From: Sinohyriopsis cumingii
Lineage: Eukaryota > Mollusca > Bivalvia > Unionida > Unionidae
Reading direction: 5' to 3'
DNA length: 64,000 nt
Assembly (NCBI GenBank): GCA_028554795.2
Contig: CM068839.1
Coordinates: forward strand, 45,725,440 to 45,789,439
How positions within the stretch are numbered: the first letter of the stretch is position 1; the number at the start of each line of letters is the position of its first letter. The position numbers and the translations under genes were made by a program. Positions 26,651 through 39,005 of the stretch are shown one piece after another. The notes below the pieces were generated by a model. That model worked only from the letters and a program-made list of their open reading frames with translations. It was not told where the DNA came from and ran no database searches.

Positions 26651-26934
26651 CTTTGGAACCCTTACATTACTGTAATCAGACATTTATCAAGCCCTGAAGT
26701 AAATCAGGAAAACATGAATGGGTCTGAATATCTGATTAATCGCCTGAGAACAAGCTGCACTATGGAATTCTCCATTCTGGATGTTGCTGTCATTTAGCTT
26801 TAGTGTTTGATGACATATAAATAATACAGATTTGAAAGGAATATAGGTGTTTTATCATCCATGATTATTTGGTTGTATTTGGAGGGCTAACATTGGCCCA
26901 TGTTACCTTATCTCCATATAGTTTCCTTAATTAC

Positions 26935-28307
26935 CTGTTCAGCCAACACCACTCTTAACAAGTACTTTTTCAGTTAATGCCATTCATAACAAGTACTTTT
27001 TCAGTCAATGCCATTCATAGTAAGTACTTTTTGTCAATGCCATTCATAGTAAGTACTTTTTGTCAATGCCATTCATAACAGGTACTTTTTGAGTCAATGC
27101 CATTCCTAACAGGTACATTAATTTTTCAGTTAATGCCAGTCATAACAAGTACATGCCATTCATATCATAGCAAAGACTTTTTTAGTCAATGCCATTCATA
27201 ACAAGTACTTTTCAGTCAATGCCATGCATAACAAGTACTTTTACAGTTAATGCCATTCATAACAAGTACTTTTACAGTTAATGCCATTCATAACAAATAC
27301 ATTTACAGTCAATGCCATTCATAACAAGTACTTTTTTAGTCAATGCCATTCATAACAAGTACTTTTTCAGTCAATGCCATTCATAGTAAGTATTTTTTGT
27401 CAATGCCATTCATAACAGGTACTTTTATAGTCAATGCCATTCACAATAAGTACTTTTTCAGTCAATGCCATTCATAACAAGTACTTTTTCAATCAATGCC
27501 ATTCATAACAAGTACTTTTTCAGTCAATGTCATTCATAATAAGTACTTTTTGTCAATGCCATTCATAACAGGTACTTATATAGTCAATGGCATTCACAAT
27601 AAGTACTTTTTCAGTCAATGCCATTCATAACAAGTACTTTTTCAGTCAATGCCATTCATAACAAGTACTTTTTCAGTCAATGCCATTCATACTAAGTACT
27701 TTTTGTCAATGCCATTTATAACAAGTACTTTTACAGTCGATGCCATTCATAACAAGTACATTTACAGTCAATGCCATTCATAACAAGTACTTTTTCAGTC
27801 AATGCCATTCATAACAAGTACTTTTTGTCAATGCCATTCATAACAAGTACTTTTTCAGTCAATGCCATTCATAACAAGTACTTTTTCAGTCAATGCCATT
27901 CATAGTAAGTACTTTTTGTCAATACCATTTATAACAAGTACTTTTATAGTCAATGCCATTCACAATAAGTACTTTTTCAGTCAATGCCATTCATAACAAG
28001 TACTTTTTCAGTCAATGCCATTCATAACAAGTACTTTTTCAGTCAATGCCATTCATAGTAAGTACTTTTTCAGTCAATGCCATTTATAACAGGTACTTTT
28101 ATAGTCAATGCCATTCACAATAAGTACTTTTTCAGTCAATGCCATTCATAACAAGTACTTTTTCAGTCAATGCCATTCATAACAAGTACTTTTTCAGTCA
28201 ATGCCATTCATAGTAAGTACTTTTTGTCAATGCCATTCATAACAGGTACTTTTATAGTCAATGTCATTCACAATAAGTACTTTTACAGTCAATGCCATTC
28301 ATAACAA
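26935..28307. repeat. 31-bp minisatellite, left part
   Basis: About 43 copies of a unit with AACAAGTACTTTTTCAGTCA and ATGCCATTCAT; spacing 31 bp (27841 to 27872). Some units lack CAG or carry TATAG/ACAG in its place, making 28- to 32-bp variants. The array resumes at 29.383 kb after an inserted element. Confidence 0.94.
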
Positions 28308-29382
28308 CAGGGCTGAGCAAATCCCAAAGCCCGACATCCCGGACTAGTCATTTTTGAAGTCGGGCAAGATAAATTTTCCAAGTTGCTAGTCCGGGACAAG
28401 TGCTTTTTAAAAAAGTTGGGCTTTTCCTTATTTTCATGCTTTAATCACTATATCTACCAATCATGCCCTCTGGGTGTACTGAATACTTGATTCTACCACT
28501 CTTCAAGTATATATTTACATCCTGTTACCGCTTGATTGCATATTGGTCTAAACGACCAAATTATCGGCAAATCAAAACACGTCAAACAAAAGAAAGCCAG
28601 TGTGATCAATTAGCAGTGTCATAAGCAGTTTTGTTGCAATGAGTTTACTCAATCTAGATCAAAACGAGCGACTCACTATGATTTTCATCCAGCGAGTCAC
28701 TGTAATTAAATCAATGAAAGGTGCTTTACCGACATCAGTGTTGGTTTCCTTTATGAACTGATTAAATGACAGTAATGATTCGTTAATTTATAATTGATTA
28801 TACAGATGAATCACTTCCACGTGTGATATTGTGTTTGATTCAGCGAAACAATTACACTAATTAATGAGCTGTTTCAGTTCGTATTTAACAATTGCATTAA
28901 TTAATGAGCTGTTTCAGTTCGTATTTAAAAAGAAAATTGATGTTATGATCACTTTAGAAGTAGTTGTCAAGCAAGCTAATAGTTACTCTGTTGATAAAAT
29001 GAGTTTGCTAAATTATTTTCGCAAGGAAGGTAATAACGGCTATTTGGAGAAGGTAAATTTGTTTGAAAATGGAGGGATAAAACGTACATGGACATGTTTT
29101 CAAATCCATCAGCTAAAACATATATACATGAACCTGAAGAAGCCAAATGTATAACAACCAATGTTTATGAAAAATTAAATTCTTTTAAGAAATAATTATG
29201 TTGTATATTATTTTTTTTCTTCTATGGATTAAGTACATATGTCTCATCAAATCTAAGCAAGTGATTACCATTTTGGGACCAGTGAAAAGTAAGGTGGGAC
29301 TAGTGAAGAGAAAGGTGGGATAAGTTAATTTTCTGAACCACTTGTCCTGGACTAGTGGTTTAAAAAAAAATTTGCTCAGCCC
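28308..29382. mobile_element. 1.07-kb element with 13-bp perfect terminal inverted repeats
   Basis: GGGCTGAGCAAAT at 28310-28322 and its exact reverse complement at 29370-29382 bound a unique block within the 31-bp array. Subterminal sequence repeats the theme in both orientations (CCGGACTAGTC, GTCCGGGACAAGT; right end TCCTGGACTAGTGG). The left end reads CAGGGCTG, as in many hAT elements. ACAA lies just outside both ends (28304-28307 and 29383-29386); this could be a 4-bp target duplication, not the 8 bp of hAT, so the superfamily stays open. Inside is a 96-codon plus frame without a transposase signature and a direct repeat of about 46 bp near 28.87-28.93 kb. Probably non-autonomous. Confidence 0.8.
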
Positions 29383-29790
29383 ACAAGTTCATTTACAGTT
29401 AATGCCATTCATAACAAGTACTTTTTCAGTCAATGCCATTTATAACAAGTACTTTTTGTCAATGCCATTAATTACAGGTACTTTTTGTCAATGACATTCA
29501 TAACAAGTACTTTTTCAGTCAATGCCATTCATAGTAAGTACTTTCTGTCAATGCCATTCATAGTAAGTACTTTTTGTCAATGCCATTCATAACAGGTACT
29601 TTTTGAGTCAATGCCATTCCTAACAGGTACATTAATTTTTCAGTTAATGCCAGTCATAACAAGTACATGCCATTCATATCAAAGCAAAGACTTTTTTAGT
29701 CAATGCCATTCATAACAAGTACCTTTTTAGTCAATGCCACTCTTGATAAGTACATTTTCAGTGAATGCTAGTCTTAGCAAGTACTTTTTC
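29383..29790. repeat. 31-bp minisatellite, right part
   Basis: Continuation of the array at 26.9-28.3 kb after the inserted element; grades into the 81-bp array. The block near 29.58-29.70 kb closely repeats the block near 27.06-27.20 kb (both have ACAGGTACATTAATTTTTCA and a compressed ACATGCCATTCATATCA), a segmental copy within the array. Confidence 0.9.
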
Positions 29791-31480
29791 ATCATGCACC
29801 AAAATGTGCAATTAATGACTTTGTCTTTATAGCAATCAATTTTGCCCACTGTGATCCCTGTGATACTTGTGTAATCACACCAAACTGTGCAATTAATGGC
29901 TTTGTCTTCATAGTAATCAATTTTGCCTACTACGATCCTTGCGATACTTTTGTAATCACACCAAACTGTGCAATTAATGGCTTTGTCTTCATAGTAATCA
30001 ATTTTGCCCACTGTGATCCTTATGATACTTTTGTAATCACACCAAAATCTTCAATTAATGGCTTTGTCTTCATAGCAATCAATTTTGCCCACTCACAGTG
30101 ATCCTTATGATACTTTTGTAATCAGACCAAAATGTGCAATTAATGGCTTTCTCTTCATAGTAATCAATTTTGCCCACTATGACCCTTATGATACTTTTGT
30201 AATCACACCAAAATGTGCAATCAATGGCTTTCTCTTCATAGTAATCAATTTTGCCCACTATGATCCTAGATACTTTTGTAATCAGACCAAAATGTGCAAT
30301 TAATGACTTTGTCTTCATAGTAATCAATTTTGCCCACTATGATCCTAGATACTTTTGTAATCACACCAAAATGTGCAATTAATGGCTTTCTCTTCATAGT
30401 AATCAATTTTGCCCACTATGACCCTTATGATACTTTTGTAATCACAGCAAAATGTGCAATTAATGGCTTTGTCTTCATAGTAATCAATTTTGCCCACTAT
30501 GATCCTTGTGATACTTTTGTAATCACACCAAAATGTGCAATTAATGGCTTTGTCTTCACAGTAATCAATTTTGCCCACTATGATCCTTGTGATACTTTTG
30601 TAATCACACCAAAATGTGCAATTAATGGCTTTGTCTTCATAGTAATCAATTTTGCCCACTATGATCCTAGATACTTTTGTAATCACACCAAAATGTGCAA
30701 TTAATGGCTTTGTCTTCATAGTAATCAATTTTGCCCACTATGATCCTTGTGATACTTTTGTAATCACACCAAAATGTGCAATTAATGGCTTTGTCTTCAT
30801 AGTAATCAATTTTGCCCACTATGATCCTAGATACTTTTGTAATCACACCAAAATGTGCAATTAATGGCTTTCTCTTCATAGTAATCAATTTTGCCCACTA
30901 TGACCCTTATGATACTTTTGTAATCACAGCAAAATGTGCAATTAATGGCTTTCTCTTCATAGTAATCAATTTTGCCCACTATGATCCTTGTGATACTTTT
31001 GTAATCACACCAAAATGTGCAATTAATGGCTTTGTCTTCATAGTAATCAATTTTGCCCACTATGATCCTAGATACTTTTGTAATCACACCAAAATGTGCA
31101 ATTAATGGCTTTGTCTTCATAGTAATCAATTTTGCCCACTATGATCCTTGTGATACTTTTGTAATCACACCAAAATGTGCAATTAATGGCTTTGACTTCA
31201 TGGTAATCAATTTTGCCCACTATGATCCTAGATACTTTTGTAATCACACCAAAATGTGCAATTAATGGCTTTGTCTTCATAGTAATCAATTTTGCCCACT
31301 ATGATCCTTATGATACTTTTATAATCACACCAAAATGTGCAATTAATGGCTTTGTTTTTATAGTAATTAATCATGCCCAGTATCATCCTTGTGATACTTT
31401 TGTAATCACACCAAAATGTACAAGTAATGGCTTTGTCTTATAGTAATTAATTCTGCCTACTATGATCTTTGTGATTCTTT
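29791..31480. repeat. 81-bp minisatellite, about 21 copies
   Basis: Unit contains AATCACACCAAAATGTGCAA, TTAATGGCTTTGTCTTCATA and TTTTGCCCACTATGATCC. The standard unit is 81 bp; a variant with GATCCTAGATAC in place of GATCCTTGTGATAC is 79 bp. Because 81 = 27 codons and few stops occur, frames stay open on both strands and are broken only by the 79-bp units. Nothing indicates real coding. Confidence 0.95.
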
Positions 31481-31640
31481 TGTAATTTGTTGATGAAACT
31501 TTACCTTTTGAAAACTGATCTCAATTAGGGCCATATTATTTTCTACATAGTTCACATTAGTACATGTATAATGTGTAACACCTAATGTCTACAAGACCTG
31601 TTTTGGACAGATCTTTACAAGTCTAATTGCTTGTACTCAC

Positions 31641-32204
31641 CTCAAACCAGAATTTCAGCAAATCTTTCGACTCAAGGATGTGACTTGTCTTGTGGGAATG
31701 GCAGGGTACTTTTTCATTCCTTTGGAGCAGTGACACAGCAATCAGACTCTGAAGGCTGTTGGCATCAGAATTAGGACACTGTATATGCAGCTCGAACTCC
31801 ATACTCTTGCCAACATTTTCGATTATCTTTGATAGGTTCTCAAAGATGAAGTTCTTTGCTTCGATGCAAAGCTCTGAAGACAGAGACATATCTGTGACTT
31901 TCATTCTTGTAACTTGAGCGAAGATGACATAGCTTCTGAGATACACAGTCAATCTGTGATGAAGGTCAAGATCAAAAACACAGCAGCCACAGTATATAAG
32001 ATTATCAGACTCCTGTTTCGCGATGGGCCACCGAGTCAAGCAGGCACCAATGAGTCTATGAAAGACTGATGGTGGTAGAAACTTCCCTACACACATGAAA
32101 CTAATAACAGATGTACTTTCCATCTGAGGGCTTGATGCAGGGGAGATGATTTCTTTTGGTGTTGCCTGACGCAGCATGCATGGAGAAAGGAAGTATTTCT
32201 CTTC
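31641..32204 (-). CDS. Internal exon of a COR-domain (ROCO/MFHAS1-like) host gene
   Basis: A 188-codon internal exon, phase 0 at both ends. On the minus strand it follows a good acceptor (TTTCTTGTATTTCAG, ending at 32205) and stops at a strong donor (GAG|GTGAGTACAA, intron from 31640). The protein starts EEKYFLSPCM and contains LPPSVFHRLIGACLTRWP, then a beta-rich stretch (FDLDLHHRLTVYL) and a helical end. This order matches the COR region of mollusc ROCO-type and MFHAS1-like proteins, where COR follows a Ras-like Roc GTPase and often precedes death domains; function is probably cytosolic signalling or innate immunity. Roc, LRR and death-domain exons are not seen, and flanking sequence is repeats, so either introns are very long or this is an isolated exon. 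Family assignment rests on pattern memory. Confidence 0.7.
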
Positions 32205-32364
32205 CTGAAATACAAGAAAGTGGCATTGGTTCAATATCATGAAATAAAATTATTTAAGTAATTAAGATATGTACCCAAATAAACTTTCAAACAAAATTTG
32301 CCTCCATGAGACATGAACCCTTTCTGTACAAACTTGATGATGCCACTGAGATATGAACCATTAA

Positions 32365-32725
32365 CTAACATCAGCCAGTTCTTGGTAGTGTATAACACAT
32401 TAACTGATACCAGGCAGTTAGCATCAACTAACATCAGCCAGTTCTTGGTAGTGTATAGCTCATTAACTGATACCAACCAGTTAGCATTAACTAACATCAG
32501 CCAGTTCCTAGCAGTGTATAGTTCACTAACTGACATCAGTCAGTTCCTAGCAGTGTATAGTTCACTAACTAACATCAGCCAGTTCCTAGCAGTGTATAGT
32601 TCACTAACTGACATCAGTCAGTTCCTTGCAGTGTGTAGGTCATTAACTGATACCAGTCAGTTAGCATTAACTAACATCAGCCAGTTCTTGTTAGTGTATA
32701 GCACATTAACTGACCCAACTGTTTT
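32365..32725. repeat. 39-bp tandem repeat
   Basis: CAGTTCCTAGCAGTGTATAG is spaced 39 bp (32541, 32580); older copies carry TTGGTAGTG and an interleaved TTAACTGATACCAG. Open frames on both strands arise from the repeat (39 = 13 codons). Confidence 0.9.
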
Positions 32726-32811
32726 ACTCAACATAAAAATCATGTAATATCTTCTTTGTGCAAAGTTGTTATATTTTCTCCCAAATCTCTGATTTAGGCT
32801 TATCAACTTAG

Positions 32812-32925
32812 CGATCCAGTTAGACACAAGCATGACTCATTTTGTGCAGCCATCCAATTATACACAAGCATGACTCATTTTGTGCAGAAATCTAATTGGA
32901 CACAAGATTCACTCATTTGTGGAGA
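32812..32925. repeat. Short tandem repeat, 3 diverged copies
   Basis: ACACAAGCATGACTCATTTT followed by GTGCAG occurs twice and a diverged third copy follows. Confidence 0.8.
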
Positions 32926-33099
32926 CATAGAGAGGCTAAAATGGGTCATAGCTCAGTCTGTTATCAAATCAACTCAATGAGTTTGTATATGGATGAAGGT
33001 TGGGAATCTCTAATGTTATGACCCCTGTACTAAAACCTTGGGGTAATACTAGTAATACTTCCTATAGCAAATAATTGTATACAGTTAAGTAATATTGTG

Positions 33100-33365
33100 A
33101 TCTGGATGACACAAGTCCTCTGAGTACTGGATGGCATATATCCACTGATATCTGGATTGCATATGCCCATTGAAATCTGGATTGCATATGCTCATTGAGA
33201 TCTGGATGACTCATATCCTTTGAGATCTGGATTGCATATGCATATTGAAAACTGGATGACACATGTCCTCTGAGTACTGGATGGCATATACCCACTGAAA
33301 TCTTGATTGCATATGCCCATTGAAATCTGGATTGCACATGTCCTTTGAGATCTGATGGCACTTCA
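33100..33365. repeat. About 30-bp tandem repeat
   Basis: Eight to nine copies around GAAATCTGGATTGCATATGC and CCATT, alternating with GATGACACATGTCCTCTGAG variants. Confidence 0.85.
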
Positions 33366-34935
33366 GTTCCAGTCAAGACCACCCTTCTAATACCTACAGG
33401 ACTGGCATAAAATTCTTGAATGTTGTATGTCAGAAGTTTAATATAATATTTTTTCTCCAACTTTTCTGGCACTTTTCAGCATGCATATGCCTGTCCTAAC
33501 TGCTATAGCAACAACGTTGTCTGTGATGTTCTTAAAATATTTTTTTTCTCCAGAGGTTTTCATGATTACTTTAAAAGTCATAAATGAGAGAAATGCAGTC
33601 ATCAAAATACAAGGCAATTTCAGGAATTTATGTTCCCTGCTCTTTGAAGGAAATAAGGGAAGGCAGTTTTGTAAAGAAAAGAGCCAGGAAACTAAGGTGG
33701 TATAAGAAACAAGTTAACAGACATTTGTAAAGGAAGACATTTCTAGTAATATTGACATTAATAATCAAACACACGACTTATAAACCTATTAATATGTATA
33801 CAAAATTTCCTTGAAAAAGAAAAAAATGAGGACTGTAGACTGTGCTGCTCACATATTCAGGGGACATAACTCAATCTACTAAAATGATTGAGAAAGCTGA
33901 TAATGAAACTCGGCTAATTTACATCAACACATAGCTCGATACAAAAGTGTTTTGAAGTCTTCAAATAGTTATCAAAAGAAAAGTTGGTGTGTCCAACCAT
34001 CAGGGGCCATAACTCCATTAAATAATGCTTCAGATAACCCTGAAACATTGAACATGATGCCCAACTGGTCCTGACATCACTCACCAGGCTGATATTTGAA
34101 AATAAAATCCAAATGCTACTGACTGCAAATGTTATGAAAAAAACTGTCAACGTTTTCTTCTGCTTTTACACTTTCATCCATAGCTGATAGTACAGTAACA
34201 TCATTTACCAAATACTAAAAGGCCTGTCTGCCAGTATAATTCTGTCAGAGTTTGGTAAAATTCTGTTACATAACTTTTTTTAAAATAAATAAAGTCATGT
34301 AAACGTTTGTTTATTAAAAGCCACACACCTGATGACATCATTTCTAGAAATTTGACAGAGCATCAAGCCAAGATGTTGCCAAATTTGGACAAATTGTCTT
34401 TAAGGAACTTTGAGAAGAAGTTGTTCTAAGTTTTTTCTCCCATTTTTACTAGCAGCACTAGCCATTATGTTTTGGAGATTGGTATAATTTGTATAAACTT
34501 AAGATCTATTAGAACCAAGACAACTTTCAGTCAAATTAGGTCAAATTCTGTTGAGTGGTTTTTGATATGTTGTAATTAGCAATTTGAACAGATGACCACA
34601 GTGGACAATGAATGACAGATGAAGGACTCAGTCAATGAGTTAAAATGAAGATGACCGACAATACCATATGTCTGCTTGGTCTTATGCTGGTCTTGTGTTA
34701 CTCTGCAGATGGTGATGTAAAATGCTAAAAACTGGGCTAAGGTAAATATCAAGCTGCATGGACATCCTGGCATGGACCAGACTGAACAGACTTAGAACAT
34801 GCATATATAAGTTAGTTATGTGAACACAGACCCTATGACATTGGGCTAGAAACACTATAAATAATTAATCCATACTCAAAGTATGACATCAAATTTTCAT
34901 AAGTTATGATTACACAGAAACAATTGGCCATTTTC
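33366..34935. other. Unique host sequence, no supported gene
   Basis: AT-rich; frames of 65-78 codons without motifs. No mobile element or RNA gene recognised. Confidence 0.35.
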
Positions 34936-34949
34936 GAGAGTGACTGATA

Positions 34950-35160
34950 CTGGATTCAAGAGAATCTCTTTGCAAACATTACATGGATTCAAGAGAATCT
35001 CTTTGCAAACTTTACATGGATTCAAGAGAATCTCTTTGCAAACATTACATGGATTCAAGAGAATCTCTTTGCAAACTTTACATGGATTCAAGAGAATCTC
35101 TTTGCAAACATTACATGGATTCAAGAGAATCTCTTTGCAAACTTTACATGGATTCAGGAG
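34950..35160. repeat. 33-bp tandem repeat with alternating variants
   Basis: About 6.5 copies of GGATTCAAGAGAATCTCTTT plus GCAAACNTTACAT. The N alternates A, T, A, T along the array, so the expanded unit is a 66-bp dimer. AGAGAATCTCT in each unit is a small palindrome. As 33 = 11 codons, three frames stay open; no coding implied. Confidence 0.94.
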
Positions 35161-36365
35161 ATGACAATATATCTAGGGTAAATTTGTCCCTATATATAAA
35201 CATGTCAAAAAAATGACAAAATGAAGAAATGTTTATAAAATATTCATTCATGCATGTATTGTAACTTTTCAATTTGATTATTATTTGCTTATCAATGAAT
35301 GAATCCAAACATTCTACAATATATGAATATATTAGATTTGATGTCCTATAAGTCTTCAGTCAATTGAAAAATACTGAATCTAGGAATTATTTCATAACAT
35401 TTGTATCATTTGCCTTTTCTATGACCCCTGGAAAAGAACAACCAGATGAAAAACTTTGTTCCACAAAATAGTGTAAAGTGGGTAGAAGGGTTATGTAGGA
35501 AAAAACAATTATTTATCACAGTGTACATTTGGTGGCACAAGCCATCAGAACTGTCAGTACATTCTTTAATATTTTAACATGGCTATCCAACTGAACCAGG
35601 TTCAAATCCCATTGCTGATTCTTTCTTTTAAAGCACTTTTTCTTTATCCTGAAACTAAATTGTATGTTTAAAAAAATCTAATTTAAAAAATGTATACAAT
35701 CATAAAATTACCATGTTTATGTTTGATGTTATAATCAAGCATTGTATGCAATAAAATTTATATAAGTCTATTCAATCCTAGACAAAATTAAAAGGTTTGA
35801 TTATAAAAAATAAAAAGAAATAGAAAGACATAATCTCAAGGCATATTTTACTACAGAATAATGAGGTAACTTTGTAACGTACTGCAAAATATTACAGGAT
35901 CCTTTATTCTAAAATTTTCACAAATTTGTTTTAATGGGTGGTTTTAGCAGGTACATTCAGGTAAATACTAAAATTTATGTTAATTGGTATTATCTTTTCT
36001 GTAAAATGAGAAATAGTCAAAAATATTATCCAACTATTTACATTTTAAAACTTTGTCTACAATTTTGGAAAAATGTCTACCTCATATTCAAATAAAATAA
36101 ATGAATGTGTGTGTGTTTGGGGATTTTTAATGTAGCTTTAACAATTTGAGTCACACTGCTATGATGTATTCAGTGTGGCCATCATGCACTCTGTGTGTGT
36201 TTGTGTTTGTGCATGCGTTTGCAAATGACACCAGTGTTTCTGGATAGTTGCTGACACATCTGGTGTAGTGTTTGGCAAGAAAATCTCCGATCAGGAGGAG
36301 AACACAATTAATATTGTGAAATTCCCCAGAAAAGATGATTGAGATCAAAAGGTGTCCAGACCCGA
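35161..36365. other. Unique host sequence, no supported gene
   Basis: Very AT-rich, with a short GT-rich patch near 36105-36115. Nothing recognised. Confidence 0.35.
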
Positions 36366-36367
36366 TG

Positions 36368-36485
36368 CAGTGTGCTGGGCTGAGTGGATATCATCAGAGT
36401 GCAGGGCTGAGTGGATATCATCAGAGTGCAGGGCTGAGTGGATATCATCAAAGTGCAGGGCTGAGTGGATATCATCAAAGTGCTA
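36368..36485. repeat. 27-bp tandem repeat, 4 copies
   Basis: GTGCAGGGCTGAGTGGATAT followed by CATCAGA, 27-bp spacing. Confidence 0.93.
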
Positions 36486-36639
36486 AAATTGATATCAATT
36501 TGGTTTGAAAACATTACTCTATCAGAAAATGCAGAAAAGTAAATATCAAAATTGTACGTCATAAGGCTGGTTTACCCAAGAACTAGTTCGTATAAATGAG
36601 AAAGCAAGAGGAGTGCACAACAGAAGAATTTTATATAAT

Positions 36640-38145
36640 GTTTTGGCAGGCATAGATTCATGCATATAGATGTACCTACACAGAAAGATATATGCAGGCA
36701 TAGTTACTTGCCTATGTATGTACTTACACAGAAAGTTAAATATTATAGCATGCATATGTATGTACCTACACTGAAAGGTATAGGCAGGCACTGATACATG
36801 CATATGGATGTAGGCAGGCATTGATACATGCATATGGATGTAGGCAGGCATTGATACATGCATATGGATGTAGGCAGGCATTGATACATGCATATGGATG
36901 TACCTACACAGAAAGTTATATATTATAGGCAGGCACTGATACATGCATATGGATGTAGGCAGGCATTGATACATGCATATGGATGTACCTACACAGAAAG
37001 CTATATATTATAGGCAGGCACTGATACATGCATATGGATGTAGGCAGGCATTGATACATATGTACATGCATATGGGTGTACCTACACAGAAAGGTTTATA
37101 TTATAGCAGGCATAGATACATGCATATGGATGTAGGCAGGCATAGATGCATGCATATGGATGTACCTAAAGCTATAGATACATGCATACGGATTTACCTA
37201 CACAGAAAGGTTTATATTATAGCAGGCATTGATGCATGCATATGGATGTAGGCAGGCATAGATACATGCATATGGATGTACCTACACAGAAAGGTTTATA
37301 TTATAGCAGGCATTGATACATGCATATGGATGTAGGCAGGCATAGATACATGCATATGGATGTACCTACACAGAAAGGTTTATATTATAGCAGGCATTGA
37401 TGCATGCATATGGATGTAGGCAGGCATTGATACATGCATATGGATGTACCTACATGAATGTTATATATTGTGGCAGGCATTAACACATGCATATGTATGT
37501 ACCTACACAGAAAGGTTCATATTATAGCAGGCATTGATACATGCATATGGATGTACCTAGACACAAAAAGGTTTATATTATAGCAGGCATCGATGCATGC
37601 ATATGGATGTAGGCAGGCATTAACACATGCATATGGATGTATCTACGCAGAATGTTATATATTGTGGCAGGCATTGATACATGCATATGTATGTACCTAG
37701 ACACAAAAAGGTTCATATTATAGCAGGCACTGATACATGCATATGGATGTACCTAGACACAAAAAGGTTCATATTATAGCAGGCATTGATACATGCATAT
37801 GGATGTACCTAGACACAAAAAGGTTCATATTATAGCAGGCATTGATACATGCATATGGATGTATCTACGCAGAATGTTATATATTGTGGCAGGCATTGAT
37901 ACATGCATATGTATGTACCTAGACACAAAAAGATTCATATTATAGCAGGCATTGATACATGCATATGGATGTACCTAGACACAAAAAGATTCATATTATA
38001 GCAGGCATTGATACATGCATATGGATGTACCTAGACACAAAAAGATTCATATTATAGCAGGCATTGATACATGCATATGTATGTACCTACACAGAAAGGT
38101 TCATATTATAGCAGGCATCGATGCATACATATGGATGTACCTAAA
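36640..38145. repeat. Composite 30/54-bp minisatellite
   Basis: Two interleaved modules: GGCAGGCATTGATACATGCA plus TATGGATGTA (30 bp), and CCTACACAGAAAGGTTTATA plus TTATAGC. They alternate irregularly; from 37.54 kb the second module becomes CCTAGACACAAAAAGGTTCA. ATGCAT and GCATGC palindromes are frequent. Confidence 0.9.
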
Positions 38146-38690
38146 GCTATAAATGACTGAGACATACCAGTATATTTAGATACAGCCAAGCACAAAAAAT
38201 CCCACACAGGCTCTTAAGATTGATTGGACTTCTGTATTAGCACTTAAATAATTTCAGGAAATATATACTTAGCTCCATTTTAGATCCATACCAAGAGATG
38301 CTGATTGCTTTATATCATATGCTACATGTATCTTTATAACTCCCATTAATGGCTTTATATCGTATACTACATGTTAGCTTTATAACTCTAATTAACAGCT
38401 TTGTATATTATACTACATGTTATCTTTGTAGCTTTATCAGCTTTATAAAGATAGCATTTAGGGGTTTCGACACAAAATAAAGCAGCAAGTTAAAAAATCA
38501 GCAGTGGGGAGTGGGCAGGTAGAAACACATTTGATAATACTAGGGAAAACACCATTGGTGACGGTAGCAGGGTGGGTGTGATAATTTTCCCTAAAATGGT
38601 GTTGGTGCATCAACACAAGTTAGATTGTCTTAAGAACTAAATATAATGTCATTCAATAAATTGAACATCCTTTGTGCTTTCAATGCATTA
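38146..38690. other. Unique sequence, no supported gene
   Basis: Contains scattered early copies of the TTTATATCGTATGCTACATG motif that builds the array at 39-40.8 kb, and AAATAAAGCAGCAA at 38.47 kb, which recurs at 40.80 kb on the other side of the arrays. The two flanks (about 38.46-38.64 and 40.79-40.98 kb) look like a duplication around the arrays. Confidence 0.5.
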
Positions 38691-39005
38691 TTATAAAACC
38701 AGCCCTGTTGGAACATCCTACAGTATAGGAGTCCCTATTGTATTCTATAGGCCATCGTTATAATTCCAAGTAAAAATACATCCTACAGTATAAGGGTCCT
38801 TATTGTATTCTATAGGCCATCGTTATAATTCCAAGTAAAAATACGTCCTACAGTATAAGGGTCCTTATTGTATTCAATAGGCCATAATTATAATTCCAAG
38901 TAAAAATACATCCTACAGTATAAGGGTCCCTATTGTATTCTATAGGCCATCGTTATAATTCCAATTTTTAAAAAATACATCCTACAGTATAAGGGTCCCT
39001 ATTGT
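38691..39005. repeat. 67-bp tandem repeat, about 4.5 copies
   Basis: ACATCCTACAGTATAAGGGT followed by TATTCTATAGGCCATCGTTA, period about 67 bp. Confidence 0.9.

Noticed and set aside
29791..31480. Long overlapping open frames on both strands, up to 127 codons
   Set aside because: The 81-bp unit is a multiple of three and lacks stops in several phases. Identical peptides recur in several frames and end wherever a 79-bp unit occurs.
34897..35216. Repeat protein with an 11-residue period (FKRISLQTLHG)
   Set aside because: Three phases and both strands are open because the unit is 33 bp; no start context, splice sites or flanking coding sequence.
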